Assembly (NCBI GenBank): GCA_050329415.1
Contig: JBHJOS010000049.1
Coordinates: forward strand, 1-21,456
Length of the DNA: 21,456 nt
Direction: 5' to 3'
Origin: JANNOG01 sp050329415
Lineage (GTDB): Bacteria; Actinomycetota; Actinomycetes; Actinomycetales; JBBAYJ01
Shown piece after piece: positions 13,550 to 20,007 of this stretch. Positions within the stretch are counted from its first letter, which is position 1. Each line of letters starts with the position of its first letter. The notes beneath the pieces are model-generated. The model was not told where the DNA came from and did not search any database. It saw nothing but the letters and a program-made list of their open reading frames with translations. Both the position numbers and the translations under genes were made by a program.

Positions 13550-14715
13550 AGCTCGCCCACCGTCAGCGCGTACCCGGTGGTGGGGTCGGTCGTGGACCGG
13601 GCGAAGACCAGCCCGACCACCTCGCCCGCCGCCGACAGCACCGGTCCCCCGCTGTTGCCCGGACGGACCGTGGCGCGCAGCGAGTACACCTCGCGGCGCG
13701 CCCCCGGCACGCCGTAGATGTCGTCCCCGACCGCGGTGATCTGCTCCCGGATCCGGCCCGCCCCGACGACATAGGACCCGTCGTCGGGGAACCCCGCGAC
13801 GGCCACGGCCTCCCCCTCGCGGCCTCCGGCCCCGTCCCGCAGCGGCAGGCCCGAGCCTTCGATGTCCGGAACGGCCAGCACCGCGACGTCCCGGAGAGGG
13901 TCGAACGCGACCACCGTTGCGGGCAGGAACCGCCCGGTCCCGGCCACCTGGACCCCCGGTTCCGGCATCCCGGCGACAACGTGGGCGTTGGTCACGACGG
14001 TGCCCTCGTCGAGCACGAAGCCGGACCCCTCCTGGGGTCGATCGCAGGCGGTGGCCACACCACGGACCTTGACGACGCTCGCGGCCGCGGCCTGGACGGC
14101 CGGCTCCGCGAGAATGCCGGCGTCCGGTTCGTCCACCGGCCGGATCGACTCCTGGCCCCCGGCGAACACGCGGGGGAACCACTCCCCGGAGACCTGCGCG
14201 AAGAACCGGTCCGCCGCGCGCTGCACCGACAGCGGCGCCACGGCGTCCAGCGCCGTGACGACCCGGGACTCGGTGACCGTCCGGCCGAGCCCGGGCAGCG
14301 GCGCGGTCCGGAGCCCCCAGGAGAGCACCCACACCACCGTGGCCGCTGCCAGCACGGCCGCCACCGTCCCGACGACGGTGTCGATCACCTTCCACGACCG
14401 CGACTCCATGCGCCGGTGCAACGCCCAGGCCGCGGCCACCCCGAGGGCCTGGAGCACCAGCCCGGCGACCAGGCCGCCGCCGAGGACCACGAGCAGCCGA
14501 AGCGGTCCGGTCCGGTCGTCGCCGAGGATCTGGACCACCAGGAGACCGCCGCCGATCAGCCCCACGGCGAAGCCGCCGAGAGACGCCACACCGACGAGCA
14601 GCCCCTGGCGCCAGCCCGTGACCGCCTGCGCCACGAGCACGACCACGAGCACGACGTCGAGGACGAGCGCGGCGGTCGGGGTGCTCGTGACCGCTCCGGG
14701 GATCGTGTCGATCAC
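13465..14715 (-). CDS. marP: MarP-like periplasmic serine protease with CvpA-type membrane domain
   Basis: A 416-residue membrane protease. The N-terminal half has four hydrophobic segments (about 15-32, 38-63, 71-96 and 111-133) of the CvpA/colicin V production type. The C-terminal half is a chymotrypsin-like protease with His245 (TNAHVV), Asp276 (LRDVAVL) and Ser355 (RPGNSGGP). Cys224 (ATACDRP) and Cys413, four residues from the end, match in place the disulfide pair of M. tuberculosis MarP that controls activity. Mycobacterial MarP is needed to keep internal pH in acid and cleaves the peptidoglycan hydrolase RipA; a similar role is inferred. The GTG at 14715 lies 39 nt after the upstream NUDIX stop with no clear Shine-Dalgarno. 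The tail overlaps the convergent holin-like gene by 85 bp, yet the C-terminal cysteine is inside the overlap, so both ends seem real. Confidence 0.93.
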   Translation of the reverse strand: MIDTIPGAVTSTPTAALVLDVVLVVVLVAQAVTGWRQGLLVGVASLGGFAVGLIGGGLLVVQILGDDRTGPLRLLVVLGGGLVAGLVLQALGVAAAWALHRRMESRSWKVIDTVVGTVAAVLAAATVVWVLSWGLRTAPLPGLGRTVTESRVVTALDAVAPLSVQRAADRFFAQVSGEWFPRVFAGGQESIRPVDEPDAGILAEPAVQAAAASVVKVRGVATACDRPQEGSGFVLDEGTVVTNAHVVAGMPEPGVQVAGTGRFLPATVVAFDPLRDVAVLAVPDIEGSGLPLRDGAGGREGEAVAVAGFPDDGSYVVGAGRIREQITAVGDDIYGVPGARREVYSLRATVRPGNSGGPVLSAAGEVVGLVFARSTTDPTTGYALTVGELQDALSAELPAGAAADAPPVDVGGCAVG

Positions 14716-14754
14716 TGCCCGGTCACCACTCGCACCATCACACTCACCGCCCGG

Positions 14755-15474
14755 TCACCCGGCCCGCAGGGGCCGGGAGGCGGGCGGCGGCATCTCGAGC
14801 ACGGGGGACCGGTCCCAGCCGACCTCCAGGCCACAGGCCGCCACCACGCGGTCGAGCACCCACGCGGTGAACCCCCAGACGAGCAGCTCGGGCAGCCGGA
14901 AGCCCGGCCAGACCCCGCCCGCCGGGTGCCGGACGCCGATCCGCACCGCCGGGTCGGCCAGCTGCGCCAGGCGGGTCCGCGCCACGGCCGACACCTCCGA
15001 CCGGTCGGGGACCAGGGGTCCGGGACGGTGCCACCACGCCACGACCGGCGTGACGTCGTTGTTGCTCGGCACAACGCGCAGCACGGGCAGCTCGGCGACC
15101 ACGGTGACCGACGACGCGTCGAGGCCGACCTCCTCGCTCGCCTCGCGCAGGGCGGTCCGCGCGGGGTCGGGGTCGCCGGGCTCGGCACGCCCCCCGGGGA
15201 AGGCGACCTGGCCGGCATGGGCTCGCAGGTGATCCGCCCGAAGCGTGAGCAGGATCTCGGCGCGCTGCGGCGCGGAGGGCCCGGTGTCGATGTCGGTGTC
15301 GGTGTCGGTGTCGATGTCGATGTCGGCGAAGAGCAGCAGGACCGCCGCTTGCCTGACCCCCTCCCCCGCCCCGCCGGGCGGCGGCGCCGACGCGGAGCGC
15401 TCGTCCGCTGCGCGCAGCTCCGCCGCGAGCCTGGGCACGACAGTGGAGACGAGCCACGGCGGGGCCGCGCTCAC
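14755..15474 (-). CDS. NUDIX hydrolase, CoA pyrophosphatase type
   Basis: A 239-residue cytosolic NUDIX protein. ILLTLRADHLRAHAGQVAFP, directly before the Nudix box, is the hallmark of the CoA diphosphatase (NudL-like) subgroup, which splits CoA into phosphopantetheine and 3',5'-ADP. The box runs from G94 to G117 with R110-E111 and E114-E115-x-G117. GTG 15474 overlaps the nth stop as GTGA, so it follows nth in one transcript, with marP 39 nt downstream; the frame is open further upstream but only inside nth. Residues 51-64 are a D-I/D-T repeat encoded by a hexanucleotide microsatellite, an unusual insert before the core strand. Substrate is inferred from the subgroup. Confidence 0.9.
   Translation of the reverse strand: MSAAPPWLVSTVVPRLAAELRAADERSASAPPPGGAGEGVRQAAVLLLFADIDIDTDTDTDIDTGPSAPQRAEILLTLRADHLRAHAGQVAFPGGRAEPGDPDPARTALREASEEVGLDASSVTVVAELPVLRVVPSNNDVTPVVAWWHRPGPLVPDRSEVSAVARTRLAQLADPAVRIGVRHPAGGVWPGFRLPELLVWGFTAWVLDRVVAACGLEVGWDRSPVLEMPPPASRPLRAG
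15283..15324. repeat. Seven hexanucleotide repeats (GRTGTC) inside the NUDIX gene
   Basis: The plus strand reads seven units of GGTGTC or GATGTC in tandem. On the coding strand they give seven Asp-Ile or Asp-Thr pairs. Because the unit is 6 bp, copy-number change keeps the frame. Confidence 0.9.
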
Positions 15475-16193
15475 GCCCGGCCCCGGGTGGTGACGAGCTT
15501 GGCGGCCGCGACCGGCTCCACCTCGCCGATCCCGTAGGACGGGCACCAGGCAGCGACCGGGCACGCCCCGCAGGCCGGTCGCCGGGCGTGGCAGGTCCGG
15601 CGGCCGTGGAAGATCAGCCAGTGGGACGCCATGGTCCAGTCCCGCTTGGGCACCAGGGCTGCCAGGTCGGTCTCGACGGCCACCGGGTCGGTCTCGGCGG
15701 TGAGGCCCAGCCGCCCGGAGAGCCGCAGGACATGGGTGTCGACCGCGAGGCCGGGGACCCCGAAGGCGTTGCCCAGCACCACGTTGGCGGTCTTGCGCCC
15801 CACCCCCGGGAGCGTGACGAGGTCGGCCATCCGGCGCGGGACCTCGCCGCCGAAGCGGGCGACCAGGTCGGTGCCCAGGCGGATCAACGACTGGGACTTG
15901 GCGCGGAAGAAACCCGTGGGGCGGACGATCTCCTCCAGTTCCGCCTGGTCGGCGGCCGCGTAGGCCGCGGCGGAGGGGAAGCGGGCGAACAGCACGGGGG
16001 TGACGGCGTTGACCCGGCGGTCGGTGCTCTGGGCCGAGAGGATCGTGGCGACCAGCAGCTCGAGCGGGGTGGCGAAGTCCAGCTCGATCCGGGCGTCCGG
16101 GTACCGCTCGGCCAGGGCACGCAGGACGCGCCGGGCGCGACGGGTGCGGGCGAGGGGCGTCTCAGCCCGCCTGGTCGGGCCCGCCGTGCTCAC
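15471..16193 (-). CDS. nth: Endonuclease III
   Basis: A 240-residue bifunctional DNA glycosylase/AP lyase that removes oxidised pyrimidines in base-excision repair. The helix-hairpin-helix is LPGVGRKTANVVL with catalytic Lys134. The catalytic Asp152 lies in AVDTHV. The [4Fe-4S] cluster ligands are C201, C208, C211 and C217 in the classic C-x6-C-x2-C-x5-C spacing. GTG 16193 has a TAGGCT box 6 nt upstream and no Shine-Dalgarno, suggesting a leaderless message. It is first in the run nth, NUDIX, marP and divergent from the RsiG-like gene, the same neighbourhood as in M. tuberculosis (nth next to crp). The length is slightly above E. coli Nth because of an Arg-rich N-terminal extension. Confidence 0.97.
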   Translation of the reverse strand: MSTAGPTRRAETPLARTRRARRVLRALAERYPDARIELDFATPLELLVATILSAQSTDRRVNAVTPVLFARFPSAAAYAAADQAELEEIVRPTGFFRAKSQSLIRLGTDLVARFGGEVPRRMADLVTLPGVGRKTANVVLGNAFGVPGLAVDTHVLRLSGRLGLTAETDPVAVETDLAALVPKRDWTMASHWLIFHGRRTCHARRPACGACPVAAWCPSYGIGEVEPVAAAKLVTTRGRA

Positions 16194-16199
16194 CGGAGC

Positions 16200-16205
16200 A
16201 GCCTA
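16200..16205 (-). promoter_or_regulatory. Putative -10 box for leaderless nth
   Basis: Minus-strand TAGGCT sits exactly 6 nt before GTG 16193. Confidence 0.45.
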
Positions 16206-16225
16206 GGCGCCGACGCCGGGCGGGT

Positions 16226-16243
16226 GAGCCCCGCGCGGGGCTC
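16226..16243. promoter_or_regulatory. Perfect 18-bp palindrome between nth and the RsiG-like gene
   Basis: GAGCCCCGCGCGGGGCTC is self-complementary over 18 bp, 33 bp upstream of nth and about 97 bp upstream of the RsiG-like start. It could be an operator for the divergent pair or an RNA hairpin. No T-run follows, so it is not a standard terminator. Confidence 0.35.
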
Positions 16244-16339
16244 CTTCAGGGCCGACGGGTGTGGACCGATGCGGAGAACCAGGGCGCTGCGGGCAATGGG
16301 TCCCGCATGGTGCCGATCGGACGCGACGGAGGGAGCCGC

Positions 16340-16753
16340 ATGATTCCGGCGCCACGGTCCCCCTCGGGGGACGAGCCCGTCCCGACCGACCCCGCCGAAG
16401 CGTCACTGGCCGACCCCGCGACGATGTCGCTGCCGGACCTGCGGCGCCAGCGCCGACTGCTGGCCGACGAGCTGCGGGGGGTCCGCTACTGGCGGCGGAT
16501 CGCCCGGGCCCAGACCGACCTCCTGGTCGCGGGGCTCGTCCACCACAGCCGGGAGGACCTGGCGGGCCTGCACGCCGACGGCGGACCGCCGACCCCTCCG
16601 GTCGGGGACCGGCTCGTCCGGCTCCGGGAACGGGACCATCTGATGGCCGCCTACGAACACACCCTCCGGCACGACCTCGACACCGTGACGCACGAACTGG
16701 CGGCGCGCGTGGCCGACCCTGACATCGTCACCTCCCCCGCACACTCGCCGTAG
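16340..16753 (+). CDS. RsiG-like helical protein with degenerate c-di-GMP motif
   Basis: A 137-residue soluble protein predicted to be mostly helical after a Pro-rich N-terminus. SLPDLRRQRRLLADELRGVR and the following RYWRRIARAQTDLL resemble the antiparallel-helix core of RsiG, the Streptomyces anti-sigma factor that binds c-di-GMP. RsiG uses E-x3-S-x2-R-x3-Q-x3-D. Here the aligned positions are Leu45, Arg49, Arg52, Arg56 and Asp60, so only two of five match. It may be a relative that lost the ligand. A second helix (about 92-122) is Arg/His/Glu-rich. GGAGGGAG (16328-16335) precedes the ATG at 16340 by 4 nt, which excludes the longer frame opening at 16259. It lies 53 bp upstream of crp on the same strand and could share its transcript. 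The family call is by eye only. Confidence 0.6.
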   Translation: MIPAPRSPSGDEPVPTDPAEASLADPATMSLPDLRRQRRLLADELRGVRYWRRIARAQTDLLVAGLVHHSREDLAGLHADGGPPTPPVGDRLVRLRERDHLMAAYEHTLRHDLDTVTHELAARVADPDIVTSPAHSP

Positions 16754-16806
16754 GGCAGACTCACGAGGGCCGGTCGGAACCGCCGGCGCGTGAGGAGGGA
16801 AGGGAC

Positions 16807-17490
16807 GTGGTCACTGTGCTGGACGACGTGGTCCGTAGGGCGCCGTTGCTCGTAGCCCTGGACGACGCCGACGCCGCGGCCGTCCTGGACCGGATGACCC
16901 GCCTCGACGTCGGTCGCGGCGACAAGCTGTTCACCGAGGGCGAACCCGGCGACTCCATGTTCATCATCCAGCGTGGCAAGGTGAAGCTCGGCCAGCGCTC
17001 GGTCGACAACCGGGAGAACCTGCTCGCCGTCCTCGGGCCGGGCCAGATGCTCGGGGAGCTGTCCCTGTTCGATCCGGGACGTCGGACCGCCACGGCGGTC
17101 GCCATCACCGCGGGCCGCGTACTGACGATCGACCGGGCCGGGTTCGTCCCGCTGCTCGACCGCCCCGAGGTCGCCCTCACCCTCCTCGCCGCCCTGGCCC
17201 GGCGGATCCGGCGCACCAACGAGGCCCTGGCCGACCTGGTGTTCTCGGACGTCCCGGGGCGGGTGGCGAAGGCCCTGCTGGACCTGGCCGGCCGGTTCGG
17301 TCAGGAGACCGACGACGGCATCCTGGTCGCGCACGACCTGACGCAGGAGGAGCTGGCCCAGCTGGTCGGTGCCAGCCGGGAGACGGTCAACAAGGCGCTG
17401 GCCGACTTCACCGGCCGCGGATGGCTGCGGCTGGAGCCGCGGGCCGTCACGATCCTGGATCCCCAGCGGCTGGCCCGGCGAGCCCGCTGA
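16807..17490 (+). CDS. crp: Crp/Fnr-family (cAMP receptor type) transcription regulator
   Basis: A 227-residue DNA-binding regulator. Residues 12-115 form a cyclic-nucleotide-binding beta roll. The phosphate-binding cassette is GELSLFDPGRRTATA (83-97), which keeps the Glu and the Arg-Thr pair expected for cAMP binding in actinobacterial Crp/GlxR proteins. A long helix (about 122-147) links to a winged helix-turn-helix with LTQEELAQLVGASRETVNKA (178-197). The GTG at 16807 has AGGAGGGA about 7 nt upstream. Context between nth/RsiG-like and the RidA/ArsA genes is that of M. tuberculosis crp (Rv3676). The last 14 codons overlap the antisense end of the NUDIX gene. Targets in this genome cannot be seen; no clear TGTGA-N6-TCACA site was found in the window by eye. 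Confidence 0.95.
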   Translation: MVTVLDDVVRRAPLLVALDDADAAAVLDRMTRLDVGRGDKLFTEGEPGDSMFIIQRGKVKLGQRSVDNRENLLAVLGPGQMLGELSLFDPGRRTATAVAITAGRVLTIDRAGFVPLLDRPEVALTLLAALARRIRRTNEALADLVFSDVPGRVAKALLDLAGRFGQETDDGILVAHDLTQEELAQLVGASRETVNKALADFTGRGWLRLEPRAVTILDPQRLARRAR

Positions 17491-18037
17491 GCAGGGCCAG
17501 CAGCGCCACCAGGGTGAGCCCCTCCCCCGACTCCCCGCGGCGTACCAGCCCGGCCACTTCCGCGACCGCGAACCAGGCGACACGCTCGGCCTCATGAGGG
17601 TCGGGCTCGGCCACCGGGCCGACGGCGACGGCCGTCGTCACGTGGAACGTGTGGTCCCCACTACCGCCGATCGGGTGGTAGGTCAGCACCGGCCGGACAT
17701 CGCGCACCCGCCAGCCGGTCTCCTCCTCGGTCTCCCGGGCCGCCGCGGCGGCGGGGGTCTCGCCGGGCTCGACCCGGCCGGCGGGGATCTCCCACCCCCA
17801 GCGGCCGGTGATGAAGCGGTGCCGCCACAGCAGCAGGACGCCGGCGTCCGGGCCCTCGCCGGAGCGCACCAGGCACCCGCTGGCCGCAGCGGTCGCCCGG
17901 ACCACGTGGTGCTCGTACCGTGACCCGCCGGGAGGTTCGACGTCCACGAGGGAGACCCGCACCCACGGGCTGTCGTAGGCGGAGCGCTCGCCGTGGACGT
18001 GCCAACGACTGGAACCGCTCGTCCCGGACGGGGTCAC
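17447..18037 (-). CDS. NUDIX hydrolase, ADP-ribose pyrophosphatase-like
   Basis: A 196-residue cytosolic NUDIX protein. The Nudix box is complete: G87-x5-E93-x7-R101-E102-x2-E105-E106-x-G108 within GRVEPGETPAAAAARETEEE. Preceding strands (LLLWRHRF, GRWGWEIPAG) and the RSAYDSPWVRVSLVDVEPPGG start resemble ADP-sugar or ADP-ribose hydrolases. GTG 18037 lies 13 nt after the RidA-family stop and gives a family-like N-terminus; no Shine-Dalgarno is seen, so coupling to the upstream gene is likely. The frame is open upstream to 18184, but in sequence shared with the RidA gene. The gene ends 44 bp inside the end of crp on the opposite strand. The exact substrate is unknown. Confidence 0.88.
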   Translation of the reverse strand: MTPSGTSGSSRWHVHGERSAYDSPWVRVSLVDVEPPGGSRYEHHVVRATAAASGCLVRSGEGPDAGVLLLWRHRFITGRWGWEIPAGRVEPGETPAAAAARETEEETGWRVRDVRPVLTYHPIGGSGDHTFHVTTAVAVGPVAEPDPHEAERVAWFAVAEVAGLVRRGESGEGLTLVALLALLSGLAGPAAGDPGS

Positions 18038-18050
18038 TCGGGTCGCGGGG

Positions 18051-18785
18051 TCAGCTCGACCTCGCCACCTGCACCACGACCTCGACCTCGACCGGGGACC
18101 GCAGCGGCAGCGCCGAGACCCCGACGGCCGACCGGACATGCCGGCCCGCCTCGGCGAAGACCTGCTCGAACAGCCTGGAGGCACCGTCGGCGACCTGGGG
18201 CTGACCGGCGTACCCGGGAGCGCTCGCCACGTAGACGACGACCTTGACGACCCGTTCGACGTCGTCGAGGTCGACCACTCCGGCGATCGCCGCCAGCGCG
18301 TTGACCGCGCACTGGCGGGCCAGGGAGGTGGCCTCGTCCGGAGTGACGTCGACCGCCAGCTCTCCGACGACTCCGGTCAACGGCAGAGCGCCGTCGATGA
18401 AGGGGAGCTGACCCGAGGTGAAGACCAGGTCGCCGCTGCGCAGTGCCGGGACGTAGGCCGCCACCGAAGCCGGCGCCGGCGGCAACGAGATCCCGAGCTG
18501 GGCCAGGCGGGCGGCGGGCGGCCCCTCGAGGACAGGGGCCGGCTCGGGGGCAGTGGCCGGGGGGGACGACGCGGGTGCCGCAGCCTCCTCGGACACGCGC
18601 CCGCCGTCCTCGGTGCTCGCGTCCGACCCGGCCGCCGGCTCGGGGTCGCGCTGCGCCTCGCTCACGGCCGCCTCGCTCACGGCCGCCTCGCTCACGGCCG
18701 CCTCGCTCACGGCCGCCTCGCTCACGGCCGCCTCGCTCACGGCCGACTCGTCGTCGGCCGTCTCGTCGTCGGCGCCAGCGATCAC
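18051..18785 (-). CDS. RidA/YjgF-family protein with a long repetitive N-terminal extension
   Basis: A 244-residue product if translated from GTG 18785. Residues about 91-244 are a RidA-like domain (ARLAQLGISLPP to VEVEVVVQVARSS) similar to the Rv3678c group. RidA enzymes clear reactive enamine/imine intermediates, and Arg218 in HVRSAVGV aligns with their catalytic arginine. The first 90 residues are acidic, Ala/Ser/Glu/Pro-rich and contain six AVSEA repeats (15-44). Normal members are about 150 residues, so the extension is extra. GTG 18785 overlaps the DUF4177 stop as GTGA, which supports it. However, each repeat contains an in-frame GTG and five of the six have GAGG 5 nt upstream, so shorter starts are possible. 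The true start is uncertain; the domain call is firm. Confidence 0.85.
   Translation of the reverse strand: MIAGADDETADDESAVSEAAVSEAAVSEAAVSEAAVSEAAVSEAQRDPEPAAGSDASTEDGGRVSEEAAAPASSPPATAPEPAPVLEGPPAARLAQLGISLPPAPASVAAYVPALRSGDLVFTSGQLPFIDGALPLTGVVGELAVDVTPDEATSLARQCAVNALAAIAGVVDLDDVERVVKVVVYVASAPGYAGQPQVADGASRLFEQVFAEAGRHVRSAVGVSALPLRSPVEVEVVVQVARSS
18655..18744. repeat. Six perfect 15-bp tandem repeats in the RidA-family gene
   Basis: Six identical copies of GCCTCGCTCACGGCC (plus strand) run without interruption and encode AVSEA on the minus strand. The 15-bp unit preserves the frame whatever the copy number. Confidence 0.95.
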
Positions 18786-18937
18786 TGCTTCGGCCGCTTC
18801 AGGTAGGCGATGAGCCCCTGGCCGCCGGGCCCCTCGATGACGGACACCAGCTCCCAGCCATCCTCGCCCCACTGGTCGAGGATCTGCTTCGTCGCGTGGA
18901 CGATGAGCGGGACCGTGGCGTACTCCCACTGTTGCAT
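18782..18937 (-). CDS. Small DUF4177-family protein
   Basis: A 51-residue protein reading MQQWEYATVPLIVHATKQ, then ILDQWGEDGWELVSVI and ending GLIAYLKRPKQ. The WEY start and the W-G-x-x-G-W-E-L-V core are the DUF4177 pattern. Function is unknown. Mycobacteria have a same-sized gene at this place (Rv3678A, from memory), so it is not spurious. The ATG at 18937 has a TAGGCT box 7 nt upstream and no Shine-Dalgarno. The stop overlaps the RidA-family start as GTGA, making DUF4177, RidA and NUDIX one likely transcript, divergent from the ArsA genes across only 50 bp. Confidence 0.88.
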   Translation of the reverse strand: MQQWEYATVPLIVHATKQILDQWGEDGWELVSVIEGPGGQGLIAYLKRPKQ

Positions 18938-18944
18938 GGCGGGC

Positions 18945-18950
18945 AGCCTA
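18945..18950 (-). promoter_or_regulatory. Putative -10 box for leaderless DUF4177 transcript
   Basis: Minus-strand TAGGCT is 7 nt before ATG 18937, the same hexamer as in front of nth. Confidence 0.45.
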
Positions 18951-18975
18951 CGCGCGGACCAGGAGGGCCGGTGGC

Positions 18976-18981
18976 TACCGT
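18976..18981 (+). promoter_or_regulatory. Putative -10 box for leaderless first ArsA gene
   Basis: TACCGT lies exactly 6 nt before GTG 18988. The AGGAGG at 18961-18966 is 21 nt upstream of the start, too far to act as its ribosome binding site. Confidence 0.45.
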
Positions 18982-18987
18982 GACCGG

Positions 18988-20007
18988 GTGCCGGCCGCGC
19001 TCGACCCCGACGTGCGCCTGCACGTCGTCACGGGAAAGGGCGGCACCGGCAAGACGACGGTGGCCGCCGCGCTCGCTCTCGCCGTCGCCCGCCCGGGCCG
19101 GCGGGTCCTGCTCGCCGAGGTGGAGGGTCGCCAGGGGCTGGCGCAGGTGTTCGGCCAGGACCCCCTGCCGTACCTGCCGACGCTGCTCGCGCGGTCCGGC
19201 GACGGGCAGGTGCACGGGCTGGCGGTGGACGCCAAGGCGGCGCTGCTGGAGTACCTCGAGGTCTTCTACCGGCTCGGGCGGGCCGGGCGTGCACTGGAGC
19301 GGCTGGGCGCCGTCGACTTCGTCACCACCATCGCGCCGGGGCTGCGCGACGTCCTGCTCACCGGGAAGGTCTACGACGCCCTGCGCCAGCGCGCGGACGG
19401 CCGTCGCGGCGAGGGCGCGCCCGCGTGGGACGCGGTCGTCCTCGACGCGCCACCGACCGGTCGCATCGGGCGATTCCTCAACGTCAACGACGACCTCGCG
19501 GGGCTCGCCCGGATGGGTCCGGTCCACTCACAGGCCCAGTCGATCATGAAGGTGCTCACCAGCGCGGTGACAGCTGTCCACGTGGTCACGCTGCTGGAGG
19601 ACATGCCGGTGCAGGAGACCTGTGACGCCGTCACCGAACTGCGCGGGCTCGGCATGCCACTCGGCACCGTCGTCGTCAACCAGGTGCGACCGCCCCTGCT
19701 GGCCCCCGGGAACCTGCGGGCTGCCCTCGCGGGCGAGCTGGACCCCGCCACGATCGGCCCGCACCTCGCTACGGCGCTGCGGATCGCCGGTCTGATCGTC
19801 CCGGAGGAACCGGGCCGGCTGGCGGGCGCGCTGGTCGCCCAGGCCGCCGAGCACGCCGCCCGCGTCCAGGCCGAGGATGGGCACCGCAAGCGGCTGGCCG
19901 AGATGGGCCTGCCGATGGTCGATCTCCCCCAGTTGCCCGGGGTCGCCGAGGGCATGGACCTCGCGGCCCTGCACGAGCTGGCCGACGTGCTCGGCGGCCG
20001 GCCGTGA
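18988..20007 (+). CDS. ArsA/Get3-family ATPase, first of a pair (BagA-like)
   Basis: A 339-residue cytosolic P-loop ATPase. The deviant Walker A is GKGGTGKTT (16-24) with the signature Lys17 of the ArsA/MinD class and Lys22. A switch-like VVLDAPPTGRIGRFL is near 150-165. The invariant arsenite-binding cysteines of classical ArsA are absent and no arsB is nearby, so arsenic resistance is unlikely. The mycobacterial pair Rv3679-Rv3680 (BagA/BagB, bacterial Get3-like) occupies the same position and has been linked to envelope and metabolic stress. GTG 18988 is the only sensible start before the P-loop, and the stop overlaps the second gene as GTGA, suggesting a heteromer made in equal amounts. 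Confidence 0.9.
   Translation: MPAALDPDVRLHVVTGKGGTGKTTVAAALALAVARPGRRVLLAEVEGRQGLAQVFGQDPLPYLPTLLARSGDGQVHGLAVDAKAALLEYLEVFYRLGRAGRALERLGAVDFVTTIAPGLRDVLLTGKVYDALRQRADGRRGEGAPAWDAVVLDAPPTGRIGRFLNVNDDLAGLARMGPVHSQAQSIMKVLTSAVTAVHVVTLLEDMPVQETCDAVTELRGLGMPLGTVVVNQVRPPLLAPGNLRAALAGELDPATIGPHLATALRIAGLIVPEEPGRLAGALVAQAAEHAARVQAEDGHRKRLAEMGLPMVDLPQLPGVAEGMDLAALHELADVLGGRP

Noticed and set aside
18655..18744. CRISPR-like array
   Set aside because: The 15-bp units are contiguous with no spacers and lie in frame in a coding sequence.
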